Source: Melitaea cinxia (taxonomy: Eukaryota > Arthropoda > Insecta > Lepidoptera > Nymphalidae). From it: a stretch of DNA of 64,000 bases. The DNA lies in the NCBI RefSeq assembly GCF_905220565.1, contig NC_059402.1:3783501-3847500 (forward strand), read 5' to 3'. Numbering within the stretch: position 1 is the first letter of the stretch; each line of letters opens with the position of its first letter. Below, one piece after another: positions 38,101 through 45,300 of the stretch. A program made the translations under genes and the position numbers. The notes under the pieces were generated by a model. The model had not been told where the DNA came from and did no database searches. It saw only the letters and a list, made by a program, of their open reading frames with translations.

Positions 38101-40483
38101 GTAAAGTTGAATAATTGTATGAATTAATTCATTATAATGATAATGTAAACAAATAATCTATACTAATAAATGGAGTTTGAATAATGGAGTGGGTGGTGAC
38201 TATGGGCAAAACACATGAGTTTACGCCATTTTTGGCGCGAACTTGTGGAGGCCTATGTCCAGCAGTGGACTGCTATAGGCTAAGGTGATGATGTATAAAT
38301 GGAGAACCAGTTTTTTGGTTCGGTTATACTGCGAAAACTTGTAAACCAATCGGAATTATACTTATATCATAAGATGCAGTGTGTTTCGGAGAAGGTTTTA
38401 GTATATGATATGTTGGTGATTACTTATCATGTAAAATAATATGGACGGACAGAGATCGCTAGTGATAAATCATCATTACATCATGATAGTGATAAATAAA
38501 TTTAACTAAAGAGTAGCAATTTTTCTTCCTTCAATATTTTGCCTGTAAAAGCTTACAACAAAAAAAATTAAAACAAAATTTTTAACAGACATACAACCCA
38601 GGATCGGCAAGCAATGTTTAAAATTAATAGTCAATCTTAACATTTCATTTAACTGGTAGTTAAATATTTTATTGATTTGATAAATACGACATAATCCCGA
38701 TATAATATTTTTAAACTATTAATTTATGTCCAAACGAGACATCAGATATTTTTTCGTACTTAAAAAAACATTCTTGAGTGCGCTATGTACATTATTATAT
38801 CTACTATAGCCCAGTTCCTATATTCCAAATCAGTATGATCAAAATTAAACACTTCGTAGGCAAAAAGAATCGTTTTCTGTCTATAGGAACCAGGTTGACA
38901 GAACTGACATTTCACATTTTTCACCATTACCTGATCAAAGTACTTAGCGGTGGAACTTTTGATCTCCCTTCTCTGTTTAAGGTCAGCTTCTGTTGTGTCC
39001 CTCGATAAAGCAACATATTCTAATTCTCTTTGAGTCAACTCCAAATACTGTAACGCCACTTTTCTCCTACAATAAGATAATAAGAAATAATTATTTTTTA
39101 TGATTGTTTTTATTAATTATATATGTTTCAAAACAGGTATCCTTCCATTTAGGCATTATTTTTTGTATACATGTAAGCATACCATAACCGAAATTATAAG
39201 TGGAAAAAATTAAAAAGCAGGAACTTATAGCTCATTACTAAGTAACTTTAAAAACGACATATTTGAAAAAAAAATGTAAAGACAGGTTAAGAGGATAAAA
39301 ATAACCTTTGTTGTCTATTTTTTTGTTTGTCTATTATTTTCCTGGCATGAATGACTACTGGGTTGAAGGTATAAGCAGGTAATTATGTTTATATTGATAC
39401 TAATTAGTTTTATCCACATGTCTAACTAATAAAGCCTTACATCGAAATAACCATAGGGTTGCCTGCTAAAATCTGGTTAGAATGGTGGTTGGTAACCCTT
39501 ACGCGATTTATCTTTAACATAATAAAGTAGATGGTAAAATATAGTAGATGGTAAAATAATTTTTATCCACTAAGCAGATGATTGAAGATCATGTGTAGTT
39601 CAGATCTTAGACTAAAAAACATACCGACTAGGTCCAGGTCTTCCCAATAAAAACATATCCTGACCTAAGATGTCTTTTTGCATCATCCATCTTAAATTGC
39701 GGAGAGTGCTTTGTGTTAGTGTTTTTAACTCTGAATCTTCAGTTATCACTAAAATCAATATTTGTATTATTTATAATGGTCCTTGAATAGTAATGATAAT
39801 AACTTTCTTATTTACTCAATGATATATTTGGCAAATGTATTTAGCTGATCATACTGAAAATAAAGTCCATTAAAAAATGGTACAATTATGTGAAACTTAA
39901 TTTAAGTACAAAATGCTCTAAGCTTAAAGTTTTACTAAAAAATTTTCATTTTACTTTACAAATTATTTCAATGTCAATATAATTGCATTAATAAGAAATA
40001 TATTGCCAAGATTAATAACTTATAAAAGTTATGCGACCTATTATAATTACAAAATGATGTCCGTTATAGACAAGCACATAGAAAAATAACTGCTATCTAA
40101 TAAGAAATACCTGAATCTTGAAATAAAATTTCTATTAGCAACTGTTGCACTAAAATACTGTAGAAAAAAAATACTGTAGTTTACTAACTGGACTTACATA
40201 GTCAATAGTGAGTTTTTAAGTATCATCAACTTCTCAGAAATGAACATTATTTTGTAACCTATTTTATAGGTTAGAAAAAATGTAAACAATCGTACTTACC
40301 ATATTTCCTGGGTACGTATTCTAGCTTTTTCGGCTTTGTGATGTCTTTGCTTACATTTCCTATAGTAATTTTACCCTCAGAAGAATAGGCACGTACTAAA
40401 TGTGAAGATACAATTGTTTTACGACCGTTTAAAATACGAAGTAAAACATCGATACGTCTAACCGTTATTGCTGGATTATACAT
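8105..40483 (-). CDS. VWA8: von Willebrand factor A domain-containing protein 8-like AAA+ ATPase (21 exons, 1,390 aa)
   Basis: Exons, 5' to 3' on the minus strand: 40483-40300, 39748-39625, 39066-38931, 38088-37921, 37139-36975, 21524-21366, 20756-20417, 19962-19716, 18703-18563, 17689-17554, 17473-16576, 16333-16128, 15777-15590, 14118-13959, 13120-12965, 11920-11812, 10996-10876, 10319-10139, 9493-9348, 8689-8588, 8210-8105. All junctions are GT-AG and in frame, 4,173 nt in total. The start MYNPAITVRR opens an Arg-rich, mitochondrial presequence-like N-terminus. Three AAA+-like modules follow: a degenerate first P-loop (GRPGPSRRK, about residue 95-103), an intact second (GPKGCGKS, about 425) and an intact third (GNQGVGKNK, about 758) with Walker B VLVVDEAD. 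The C-terminal VWA domain has the MIDAS elements DVSGS, SGDNT and LSDAN. In vertebrates VWA8 is a mitochondrial ATPase. The protein lacks about 500 residues found in human VWA8 between the third AAA module and the Gly-rich region. Confidence 0.93.
9555..9770 (+). mobile_element. 'Gtcggcaaacaagcgtacgg' repeat, old copy
   Basis: Degraded relative of the repeat at 6988, recognisable by 'gtacggcccgattgtaagcg', 'cctgcaacaacaggagcatt' and 'gtgatcttctgtaaagttga'. It lies in a VWA8 intron and is non-coding. Confidence 0.55.
10427..10700 (+). mobile_element. 'Gtcggcaaacaagcgtacgg' repeat, copy 2
   Basis: Contains 'gcaaacaagcgtacggctca' and the downstream blocks of the family. A short internal duplication repeats 'ctgcaacactgcaagcatca' at about 10490-10540. 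It sits in a VWA8 intron, just beyond the acceptor of the exon at 10139-10319. Confidence 0.7.
11076..11345 (+). mobile_element. 'Gtcggcaaacaagcgtacgg' repeat, copy 3
   Basis: Well-preserved copy in a VWA8 intron: 'caaggtcggcaaacaagcgt', 'accagaagcatcgcaagcgc', 'caggaacacaatactgcttg', 'ctccatattttgagcaggaa'. It is followed by an (aat)n tract at 11351-11374. Confidence 0.75.
11998..12291 (+). mobile_element. 'Ctagctgacccggcgaactt' repeat, copy 1
   Basis: A 294-bp repeat from 'ctagctgacccggcgaactt' to 'tcatttttatattatagata'. The copy at 42965-43267 is nearly identical, the chief differences being a homopolymer length and single bases. The block 'aatcggtctaaccgttctcg' before the AT-rich end resembles 3' ends of non-LTR elements; the family is not named. 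Located in a VWA8 intron. Confidence 0.7.
12640..12790 (+). mobile_element. SINE 3' part
   Basis: Carries 'agcgatcgttacacatagta', 'gggaatatatccacaaaccc' and 'gaggcctatgcccagcagtg', the tail blocks of the tRNA-headed SINE. It interrupts an older 'gtacgg' type repeat whose remains lie on both sides (12548-12600 and 12775-12875). Confidence 0.6.
14193..14551 (-). mobile_element. tRNA-derived SINE with target-site duplication
   Basis: Read on the minus strand it starts with a tRNA-like head ('cgttggcgcaacggtcacag', then the B-box 'gcgggatcgatccccgcaca') and ends with 'gcctatgcccagtagtggga' and 'ttacaggctga'. The flanking repeat agtc(a/t)gttaaat, at 14181-14192 and 14552-14563, is a target-site duplication with one mismatch. 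It lies in a VWA8 intron between the exons at 13959-14118 and 15590-15777. Confidence 0.75.
14865..15450 (+). mobile_element. Internally deleted tyrosine-recombinase-type (Crypton-like) element
   Basis: A short frame (15010-15192) encodes an N-terminus MDSDDDICTPPDILELAT followed by LLPEKSRKLYEKEYNNLF, a motif I associate with insect Crypton-like recombinases. The frame then breaks. In another frame the characteristic end INFQNCTIQNLNNYYK and stop follow at about 15196-15249, so the catalytic middle is missing. Downstream, 15308-15430 forms a long imperfect hairpin: 'ggtattaaaacac' pairs with 'gtgttttaatacc' and 'gcaactgcatata' with 'ttatatgacagttgc'. An upstream palindrome gcgcgcatgcgcgc sits at 14902-14915. 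It is non-autonomous and lies inside a VWA8 intron. The family name is an inference. Confidence 0.55.
17700..18230 (+). repeat. 'Gctccgacgcac' repeat, interrupted copy
   Basis: The left half runs 17700-17790 ('gttagctccgacgcacgact', 'gatcgactgtctaaataggc') and the right half 18137-18230 ('agataaataccatatcaact', 'gatcgatggcgtta'). The retroelement at 17791-18136 splits it. Confidence 0.65.
17791..18136 (+). mobile_element. ATGATG-tailed retroelement nested in an older repeat
   Basis: Starts 'gctgagtgctgtgtggctac' and ends 'ctgtaatgatgatgataatg'. It is flanked by the exact 10-bp target-site duplication agtctaagaa (17781-17790 and 18137-18146). The surrounding repeat is seen unbroken at 7259-7425, where 'ctagtctaagaaaaagat' runs straight through, which proves the insertion point. 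Located in a VWA8 intron. Confidence 0.85.
18750..19090 (+). mobile_element. ATGATG-tailed retroelement next to a splice acceptor
   Basis: Same family as 2476 and 17791, from 'tgctgtgtggctacggcacc' to the tail 'gaatgatgatgatgaagatg'. It is flanked by the 12-bp duplication attattttgaaa (18738-18749 and 19091-19102). It begins 47 bases from the VWA8 exon that starts at 18703, so it occupies the region where that intron's branch point would be expected. Confidence 0.82.
19199..19325 (-). mobile_element. 'Gtcggcaaacaagcgtacgg' repeat, inverted fragment
   Basis: The plus strand reads 'gaggtagagcacacggggaa', 'acagctcgactggggaagtc' and 'aagcagtgttgtgttcctgt', the reverse complement of the 3' half of the repeat at 6988. 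It is in a VWA8 intron. Confidence 0.6.
19350..19562 (+). mobile_element. Non-LTR retroelement 3' end
   Basis: Contains 'gagtttcttgccgattcttc', 'gagtcggtggtagctttact' and ends with 'gaataaagttgtttttgatt' followed by repeated ttgatt units. This is a typical LINE 3' terminus; no reading frame remains. Confidence 0.6.
20215..20390 (+). repeat. Dispersed repeat fragment ('cccgacgtttcgg')
   Basis: Contains 'agatgcccgacgtttcggaa' and 'tatggtcacgggaggactga', blocks I recognise as a common interspersed lepidopteran repeat. Only one copy is in the window, so its ends are uncertain. Confidence 0.35.
21600..21690 (-). mobile_element. SINE fragment
   Basis: The plus strand reads 'accagaaacatacaatacac', 'caagcgcccagacctcgaca' and 'aacatctgtatggccagtag', the reverse of an internal part of the tRNA-headed SINE. 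Confidence 0.5.
21839..21874. repeat. TA/TATC microsatellite
   Basis: A run of ta and tatc units ('tatatatatctatctatcta') in the 15.4 kb VWA8 intron. Confidence 0.8.
21985..22445 (+). mobile_element. AACCGACTTC-ended element, complex copy
   Basis: It begins with two degenerate ends in tandem ('ttaaccgatttccaaaaaat' at 21988 and 'taactgacttccaaaaaatg' at 22057). The family interior follows ('ttgactgggtagagcgtgca', 'aatgcgtatttacttgacta') and it closes near 22420 with 'gtaattgaagtcagtttttt'. The doubled left end suggests one copy inserted into or recombined with another. Confidence 0.55.
22450..25140. other. Intronic region without a recognisable gene
   Basis: Part of the long VWA8 intron. 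Apart from the inverted dispersed repeat at 23490-23655 it holds no assignable structure; reading frames are short and AT-driven. Confidence 0.5.
23490..23655 (-). mobile_element. Short dispersed repeat, inverted copy
   Basis: Reverse-complement relative of 6418-6598: 'gcgcgcgttgctacgcattt', 'gtgtgcttatgcacaacact', 'ttgatcaaatgcatagttta'. It lies in the long VWA8 intron. Confidence 0.6.
25150..25520 (+). mobile_element. AACCGACTTC-ended element
   Basis: Runs from 'aatcgacttcaattacatcg' to 'ccttttttggagtcggttaa'. The interior includes 'gtcaagtaaatacgcattat' and 'tttccctcgatttctcaggg' followed by 'atcagatcctggtttcctta'. The last two blocks reappear at 29193-29250, and related sequence is multiplied in the minisatellite at 27741-29100. 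Confidence 0.65.
26030..26285 (-). repeat. Dispersed repeat, inverted relative of 13195-13370
   Basis: The plus strand reads 'gtgtgctttagaccactcga', 'gagaaagagagatataaaat' and 'taacgctctcgtcacgcatt'. The reverse order appears at 13195-13370 ('aatgcgtgacgagagcgtta', 'cagtcgtgtggtctaaagca'). Non-coding. Confidence 0.5.
26723..27227. mobile_element. Foldback element with ~155-bp inverted arms
   Basis: The left arm (26723-26876) and right arm (27066-27227) are near-perfect reverse complements, for instance 'ccgacttcaaaaaggaaact' against 'agtttcctttttgaagtcgg'. The arms are separated by about 190 AT-rich bases. The arm termini contain the AACCGACTTC motif, linking it to the family at 25150. There is no reading frame. 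This is a MITE or foldback structure in the long VWA8 intron. Confidence 0.8.
27280..27545 (-). mobile_element. tRNA-derived SINE, 5' part
   Basis: On the minus strand the head 'gcattagcgcagcggtcaca' and the B-box-like 'gtgggttcaatcctcgcgca' are visible, followed by the block 'cagatgtttgtcatgatctg'. The copy is diverged, and its right part includes further family blocks ('ctccgaggctaggttgggag'). Confidence 0.6.
27741..29100 (+). repeat. 130-bp minisatellite, 10.5 copies with higher-order periodicity
   Basis: Units start with 'caggtaattgctataa' at 27741, 27871, 28001, 28131, 28261, 28391, 28521, 28651, 28781, 28911 and 29041. The spacing is always 130 bp and the last unit is cut at about 29100. 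Unit variants repeat in the order B-C-D: 27871-28260 and 28261-28650 are almost the same 390-bp block, told apart by 'catacaggtg', 'tatataggtg' and 'catatatatg' variants. The array then continues D, D, B. The block 'ccctcgact...catcatcagact' resembles the interior of the AACCGACTTC element. It sits in the 15.4 kb VWA8 intron. Confidence 0.95.
29160..29402 (+). mobile_element. Right end of an AACCGACTTC element abutting the minisatellite
   Basis: Contains 'tttccctcgatttctctggg', 'atcatcagatcctggtttcc' and ends 'tttttttgaagtcggttaaa'. It includes a (ta)n run at 29341-29357. It closely matches 25374-25520 and directly follows the tandem array. Confidence 0.65.
29403..33630. other. Intronic region without a recognisable gene
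   Basis: AT-rich part of the long VWA8 intron. Only a SINE tail fragment at 31240-31380 (minus strand) was recognised. The frame at 32654-32911 resembles no protein I know. Confidence 0.5.
31240..31380 (-). mobile_element. SINE 3' part
   Basis: The plus strand reads 'cagcctgttatatcccattg', 'gagaagaatcagagcttaat' and 'aatgcgggttggcggatgta', the reverse of the tRNA-headed SINE tail. It is truncated near 31380. Confidence 0.6.
33640..33885 (+). mobile_element. AACCGACTTC-ended element
   Basis: From 'taaccgactaccaaaaaata' to 'tcgtaattgaagtcggtttt', with the family interior 'cttttgactgggtcgagtgg' and 'aatgcgtatttactcgacta'. It matches 22055-22445. Confidence 0.65.
34225..34365 (-). mobile_element. 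'Gtcggcaaacaagcgtacgg' repeat, inverted and internally deleted
   Basis: The plus strand reads 'ctgctcaaaatatggagcag', 'agggtcgcttaccatcaggt' and 'gagccgtacgcttgtttgcc'. Both ends are present but the middle is missing relative to 6988. Confidence 0.6.
35101..36096 (+). CDS. Uncharacterised basic protein, single exon, nested in a VWA8 intron (331 aa)
   Basis: An open frame of 331 codons starts at ATG 35101 and ends at TAA 36094-36096. I do not recognise the family. The protein is rich in Lys, Arg, Asn and Ser. It has an aromatic N-terminus (YIRTVWVDGFRHAI), a short leucine-rich stretch VLQWLDLAGKVNLLTLENV at about residues 159-177, a charged and probably helical part at 265-300 and a C-terminal VHIFMPESLNKKF. 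No signal peptide, membrane segment or known catalytic motif is visible. The GC content is clearly above the surrounding intron, the ORF is long for such AT-rich DNA, and an AATAAA lies at 36285-36290; together these support a real gene. A splice-acceptor-like 'cgttttatttcag' at about 34970-34982 may end an upstream untranslated exon. It is transcribed opposite to its host gene. Confidence 0.75.
   Translation: MPALWQSSQRPMYIRTVWVDGFRHAILTQDDPHFQKLCAKRRRPHSSASSAKSTLSRNIRSSLSHRDDLTDCLRKINFVIRNEKVPERVEPHIEKLNLTDVENCEDDFIIKASPQPLCDINSFRLNLEVDNMRAVKSNRTARAEAKENTELSDRVLQWLDLAGKVNLLTLENVERMSQPRHSWPEIQRRNLTKSKTAADLRTKEVKQIVDAKTNGIIDRQEFHMPTSANTIENYARQSRNVKSTPRHDTRIKENKKVKDMKASVIETRQKMANDRIAVEKQYAEMVNKKLIPDVGKVKKQVHIFMPESLNKKFNSNTSTINESVLSLSQKS
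36285..36290 (+). terminator. Polyadenylation signal of the nested gene
   Basis: AATAAA about 190 bases after the stop codon of the nested frame, on the same strand. Confidence 0.5.
37412..37807 (+). mobile_element. tRNA-derived SINE with target-site duplication
   Basis: The element is flanked by the exact direct repeat gtatccatag (37402-37411 and 37808-37817). It shows the B-box-like 'gcttcgatccccgcacatga', 'caaacatttgtattggccac' and the tail 'gcctatgcccagtagtggga'. A GAC/ACG-rich lead-in (37412-37465) precedes the tRNA-like head. It lies in a VWA8 intron. Confidence 0.75.
38191..38293 (+). mobile_element. 5'-truncated ATGATG-tailed retroelement
   Basis: Only the last ~100 bases are present, from 'ggtggtgactatgggcaaaa' through 'ggaggcctatgtccagcagt' to 'ggtgatgatg'. 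An 'ataaatggag' motif occurs on both sides. The 5' truncation indicates copying by reverse transcription. Confidence 0.7.
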
Positions 40484-40914
40484 GATTAAATTAAGTACCC
40501 AAGTATCAATTTCGAACAAAAACACTGTAATACACTAAGCTCATTTCATCTTATTCGACTAACATAAAATTAATATAAAAAAAAATATGCGAATAACTCG
40601 CAAGTCCAAAGTCTAATTATCGCATGATCACACTCAATTGTCAAAATGACGCAACACAGCTGATTGTTAAATCTTGTTGTGGTTACGTTCAGATTTAAAA
40701 GCAAAGGAAATTAGAAAGTATTACGATTTAAAAGAAAACGGAATAACTAATTCCGTACTGAAACACAGTTTCGAGATTATTTCCTTTTTATTACCATTAA
40801 AATAGCCAATAATTAATAATTACTTTTAATTTTTATGATGAACTCTATAATCACCAGTTTTTTTGTTATAAATAAATAAAACAATTTAAGATTTTTGAAG
40901 CTGAATTATTACTT

Positions 40915-41254
40915 GACGCCGCGTTGGCGCAGCGGTCACAGCCATGAACTGTACCTGTTGCACTAGCGGTTGCGGGTTTGATCCCCGCACATGACAAACA
41001 TTTGTATTGGCCATACAGGTTTTTGCTGTGTGGGTGTTTGTGCAGTCCTTGTGGGTCTCTCCACCGTGAGCACGGAGAGCACGTTAAGCCGTCGGTCCCG
41101 GTTGTTATCATGTACACCTGATGGCGATTGTTACTTATAGTAGGGAATATATCCGCCAACCCGCATTGCAGCAGCGTGGTCGATTAAGCTCTGATCCTTC
41201 TCCTACATGGGGAAAGAGGCCTATGCCCAGTAGTGGGATATTACAGGCTGAAGC
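40915..41254 (+). mobile_element. tRNA-derived SINE, best-preserved copy
   Basis: The head 'cgcgttggcgcagcggtcac' (A box) and 'gttgcgggtttgatccccgc' (B box) make an internal RNA polymerase III promoter. The body and the tail 'ttacaggctgaag' follow. It is flanked by the exact 12-bp duplication gaattattactt (40903-40914 and 41255-41266). It sits in the interval between VWA8 and the zinc-finger gene, about 430 bases upstream of the VWA8 start codon. Confidence 0.85.
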
Positions 41255-42320
41255 GAATTATTACTTAGCGAAAATACTAAATTACTAATTGGTAGTAAAA
41301 CCAAAATAATTTTGTACTTCTATTAATTCATAATTATGTTGAAACAAATTATTATCACTGTTTGTTAAAATCAATTTATTACAATAGATTTGTAACTTTA
41401 AATAATGTATTAATGATTTATAAGGAAACAAAGAATTGTAAGAGTAAATAAATAGAAGTTATAATTGAGAATCTTTAATCATTTTAATTTTTAATAGATT
41501 TTAGAAATAAATTCAAAGATTACGAAAACCTCATCTTAACAGTGCGAAAAATTGCTTGTGTCATAAACAAATTAATTTAAACAATGTAAACTACAAATCA
41601 ATTGAACTGAACTAAAAATCTCTGGAGTAATTTCAATGCTGGGGGAAAATCTCTGCCTAGATAGAAAATGTTTTGACCTTAACTTCACAATGCTACATTA
41701 CTAGTTGAAAATTTTGCTGCTAAGACCAATGATAACATATATCTGTACACACATTACATATATCGGTATAGATGTGCATGAAATAATGGGGAGAATCAAA
41801 TAATCTGAAAGTATAAGTGACTGAGTGTGTTGCTAACAACTAACAATGCTTGAATAAAACTAAACTTCATTTCCTTACCACGAATTGTTTCATTACTACT
41901 ATTTATAACTTATTTTTTATATAAATTATTATTTTAACATCTTTATACCAAAATAAACAATTGTATAGAAAAGACCATTTCTAGCACAGTATTTAGCCAC
42001 ACAATCGTAATATTGAAACGAGGAAAGAAAAGAGAAATCAGGTATTTTGGTAAAAATACATACACAATATATTAAATGTAGATTATACTTAAAAATACTG
42101 AAATTTTCTAACTACAACTTCGGTTAGTTATAACCCATCGCATATTATTAGATAGTAATGCAGCAATAAAACATTCCTCGTAATCATTTCATGCATAGGT
42201 ACATTTTATAGCGATTCAAATCATGGTAAACTTTTTCTAACAGAAAATTGAGGTTGAATGCGACAGGATGGAGACAATCTTTGTCGTATTTCATTTCCAG
42301 CAAACTATTGCTAACAAAAG

Positions 42321-45300
42321 TTATTCCATGTTTTCATCATCAATAGGTTCAATTTTGACACTGACAAAGTCCGTCGGTTCTAATTCTTCAGCTAGTTCAC
42401 TATCAACTTCCTGTTTTATATTTATCAATGGTTTTTCATCTACATCACTTTCCTTTTCTTCCTCGTCTTTGGTTTCATCATTCTGCGCTTCTTCACCAGA
42501 ATCATCCTCCGATTCCTTACTTTCAACAACATTCTGAGCTAGTGTTAACTTCTTGGAAAATGTTACAAAATCTCCAATCAATATATCAGCTACCTTCTTT
42601 TTAGGAGGTCCGAATATACTGGTCATAGTCTCTTCGTCTAAGTCAAGTTGGCATTCTCTTGGTTCTAATCGCGTGAAGAAATCTTTTATGTTAATTTCTG
42701 TACCCTTCAAGCCATGCCGTTTTCTCAAGTGTTTCACTATTGTTCGTTTGACTGCATATGATTTAGGACAACATTTACACTGAAAACAACAAAAATATAG
42801 TATAATTCATTTTGAAACAGATTATATATATTAAAAAATATCTATGCTCAAGGCGTATATATGAAATCAAAAGTCATATTTAACTAGTGTAATATATCGA
42901 AAATATTCCATTTCGATGATTTAAATTACTTTAACTTTTTATTATTCAGTTAAATTTTATAATCTACTAGCTGACCCGGCGAACTTCGTATCGCCTAACA
43001 CAAACTTTATCGTATGGTATTAAAGTTCAAATTGACTTTTAAGTATTATAACAAATCTTTTGTATGGGAGTATAGAAAAGTGTTGTTTTTAGACTTTTTC
43101 AGGAAATTTTAATTTTTTTTTTTTTTTTGTTAGAATTTTTCTCTCCGTAAGAACCATCCTCGTACTTCAAGGAATATTTAAAAAAAAGATTTAGCGAAAT
43201 CGGTCCAACCGTTCTCGAGTTTTGCGCTTAGCAACACATTCAGCGACTCATTTTTATATTATAGATATGTTTTTATTCAGATTTAGTAACAATTGGAGCC
43301 AATATAAAAAATGTAAGTGTTGTCTTGTAGATAAATATGTTTTCCATTAAGAGCTCAATTAGCAACTTTTAATATGTATATTTAATCAACATGAATTGAA
43401 CAGTGAGTGAGCGCAATCATCGCGCGTTTGGTCACTCGTTGTATTTTAAATCTTTTATATATTAACTGTGAATTACTTGTTATTATTTTTATACAAATAG
43501 GTCGGCAAACAAGCAAACAGCCCACCTGCTAATTAGCGGTTACAAGGGTAAGAAGGCTTGAGGTTGGTCATTAGTCAGGCTGCTCAACATAATGGGCAAG
43601 ATATATCCTGTTATAAGTACTTTACCTCTATAAATACTTGTCGCTGGGTACATGTAAAATATTTCAAAGCAAATCCATAAAGTACCATTAAGTATACATA
43701 CCCGGAATGTATTAAGTGTGCTGTGTGTGATAACATGGTGTCTGAGACCGGCGGCGCTTGTCAATAGTTTGGTACAAATCGGACATGAGAACTGCGAACG
43801 TGTGTGAGAAGTGCGTAAGTGACGGAGCATGTAACGCTCGTCCTGATAGCCCTTATCTGCAATTATTAAAATCATATCAGGATATTCAATAATAGTCACT
43901 ATGTGGATAGTTGAAACATAGTCTAAAAAATAATATAAAAAAAAATGAAGTCAATTAACTATAAAACACAAGTTACTCACCGCAAAGAGGACATTTGACA
44001 ATTTGTCTCTTCTCGATATGTGTTTTCATGTGTTCACGTAAAGAACATGCACTTGTAAATAACTTGGAGCAGACGGTACATGATTCCAAATCTAAAAAAA
44101 AAGAAAATGTTCACTAATCTTGTGACTAATTTTATTCCAAATTGCGAAAAATAACTGACGTATTTCACAATTTTTTCGGCAATTCGTTGACAATACTTTC
44201 CAATTATTCCAAACTTTGATATACTTAACTCAAAGTTTTATGATATTGGCAAATTTATAAAATAGATGATTTTAAAGTGAATCTTGTGAAGTTTTTTTTC
44301 AAATATATTATTTAAAAAAATATACATGTGAAAAACTCACTTTCGCCTGTGTGTTTTCTGATATGATACGTTAACTTCGACTTCTGGACGAACGTCTGAC
44401 CACAGTATAAACAAGCATATGAGTTATCTCTAGAGTGTGTCCTGAAAAGAATTTTCCTTCTGGTACATATTTTTCATTATATTCGTCGATTATTAGTGCT
44501 AAGCCTTTTGGTAAAAATAACGTTATTTAAAGTAATAGCACGCGCCCTTGTCGGCGAAGGCGCGCGGGCAGTGCGCGCAGCGGTAGGGGCGCTCGTGACG
44601 GCACCTGTCGGAGCACCCACGAGGGTGAGCGTCGAGCGGACCGTACCTGGTGTGCGCAGTGCACGCGCCCTTGTCGGCGAAGGCGCGCGGGCAGTGCGCG
44701 CAGCGGTAGGGGCGCTCGTGACGGCACCTGTCGGAGCACCCACGAGGGTGAGCGTCGAGCGGACCGTACCTGGTGTGCGCAGTGCACGCGCCCTTGTCGG
44801 CGAAGGCACGCGGGCAGTGCGCGCAGCGGTAGGGGCGCTCGCCGGTGTGGCGGCGCTCGTGACGCAACATGTTGGAGCGCTGCACGAAGCGCATGGGGCA
44901 GTAGGAGCACGCGTGCCGAGGACCCTCGTGGATCTGGACGTGTTCTCTATAAGAGTCTTTTTTCTAAAACAATCATATAGTTGACATTAATCTCTTTAAC
45001 AGACTTTTTTTAAATTTCTGTTACAGTGGCATACAAAAGGACTCAGCGGCGAGTACCATAATATATTTCAATAGGAAATTAAAAATAGTTCCAAGTCAGG
45101 TCTACAATGAAAGTGTGAAATGTTTAATCTTTTAACTACAAGGAATATGAACAGAAAAATTTACAAACCATAAATATTTCATCATTATTTTATAATTAAG
45201 ATTTGATATAATATGCTTTTGTGCATGTTCTTATTTTGTTTGTGTTGAGTTTTACTGTTTTAAAAAAAGATAGTCAAACTAAACTTACTGCAAATATTTT

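Noticed and set aside
40484..40525. Longer N-terminus for the VWA8-like protein
   Set aside because: The extension would not improve the presequence; the ATG at 40483 gives a start followed by a basic, hydroxylated, mitochondrial-type leader.
44496..44984. Long plus-strand frames over the zinc-finger exon 6
   Set aside because: They are shadows of the GC-rich repetitive minus-strand coding exon; the Ala/Val/Arg repeats resemble no protein.
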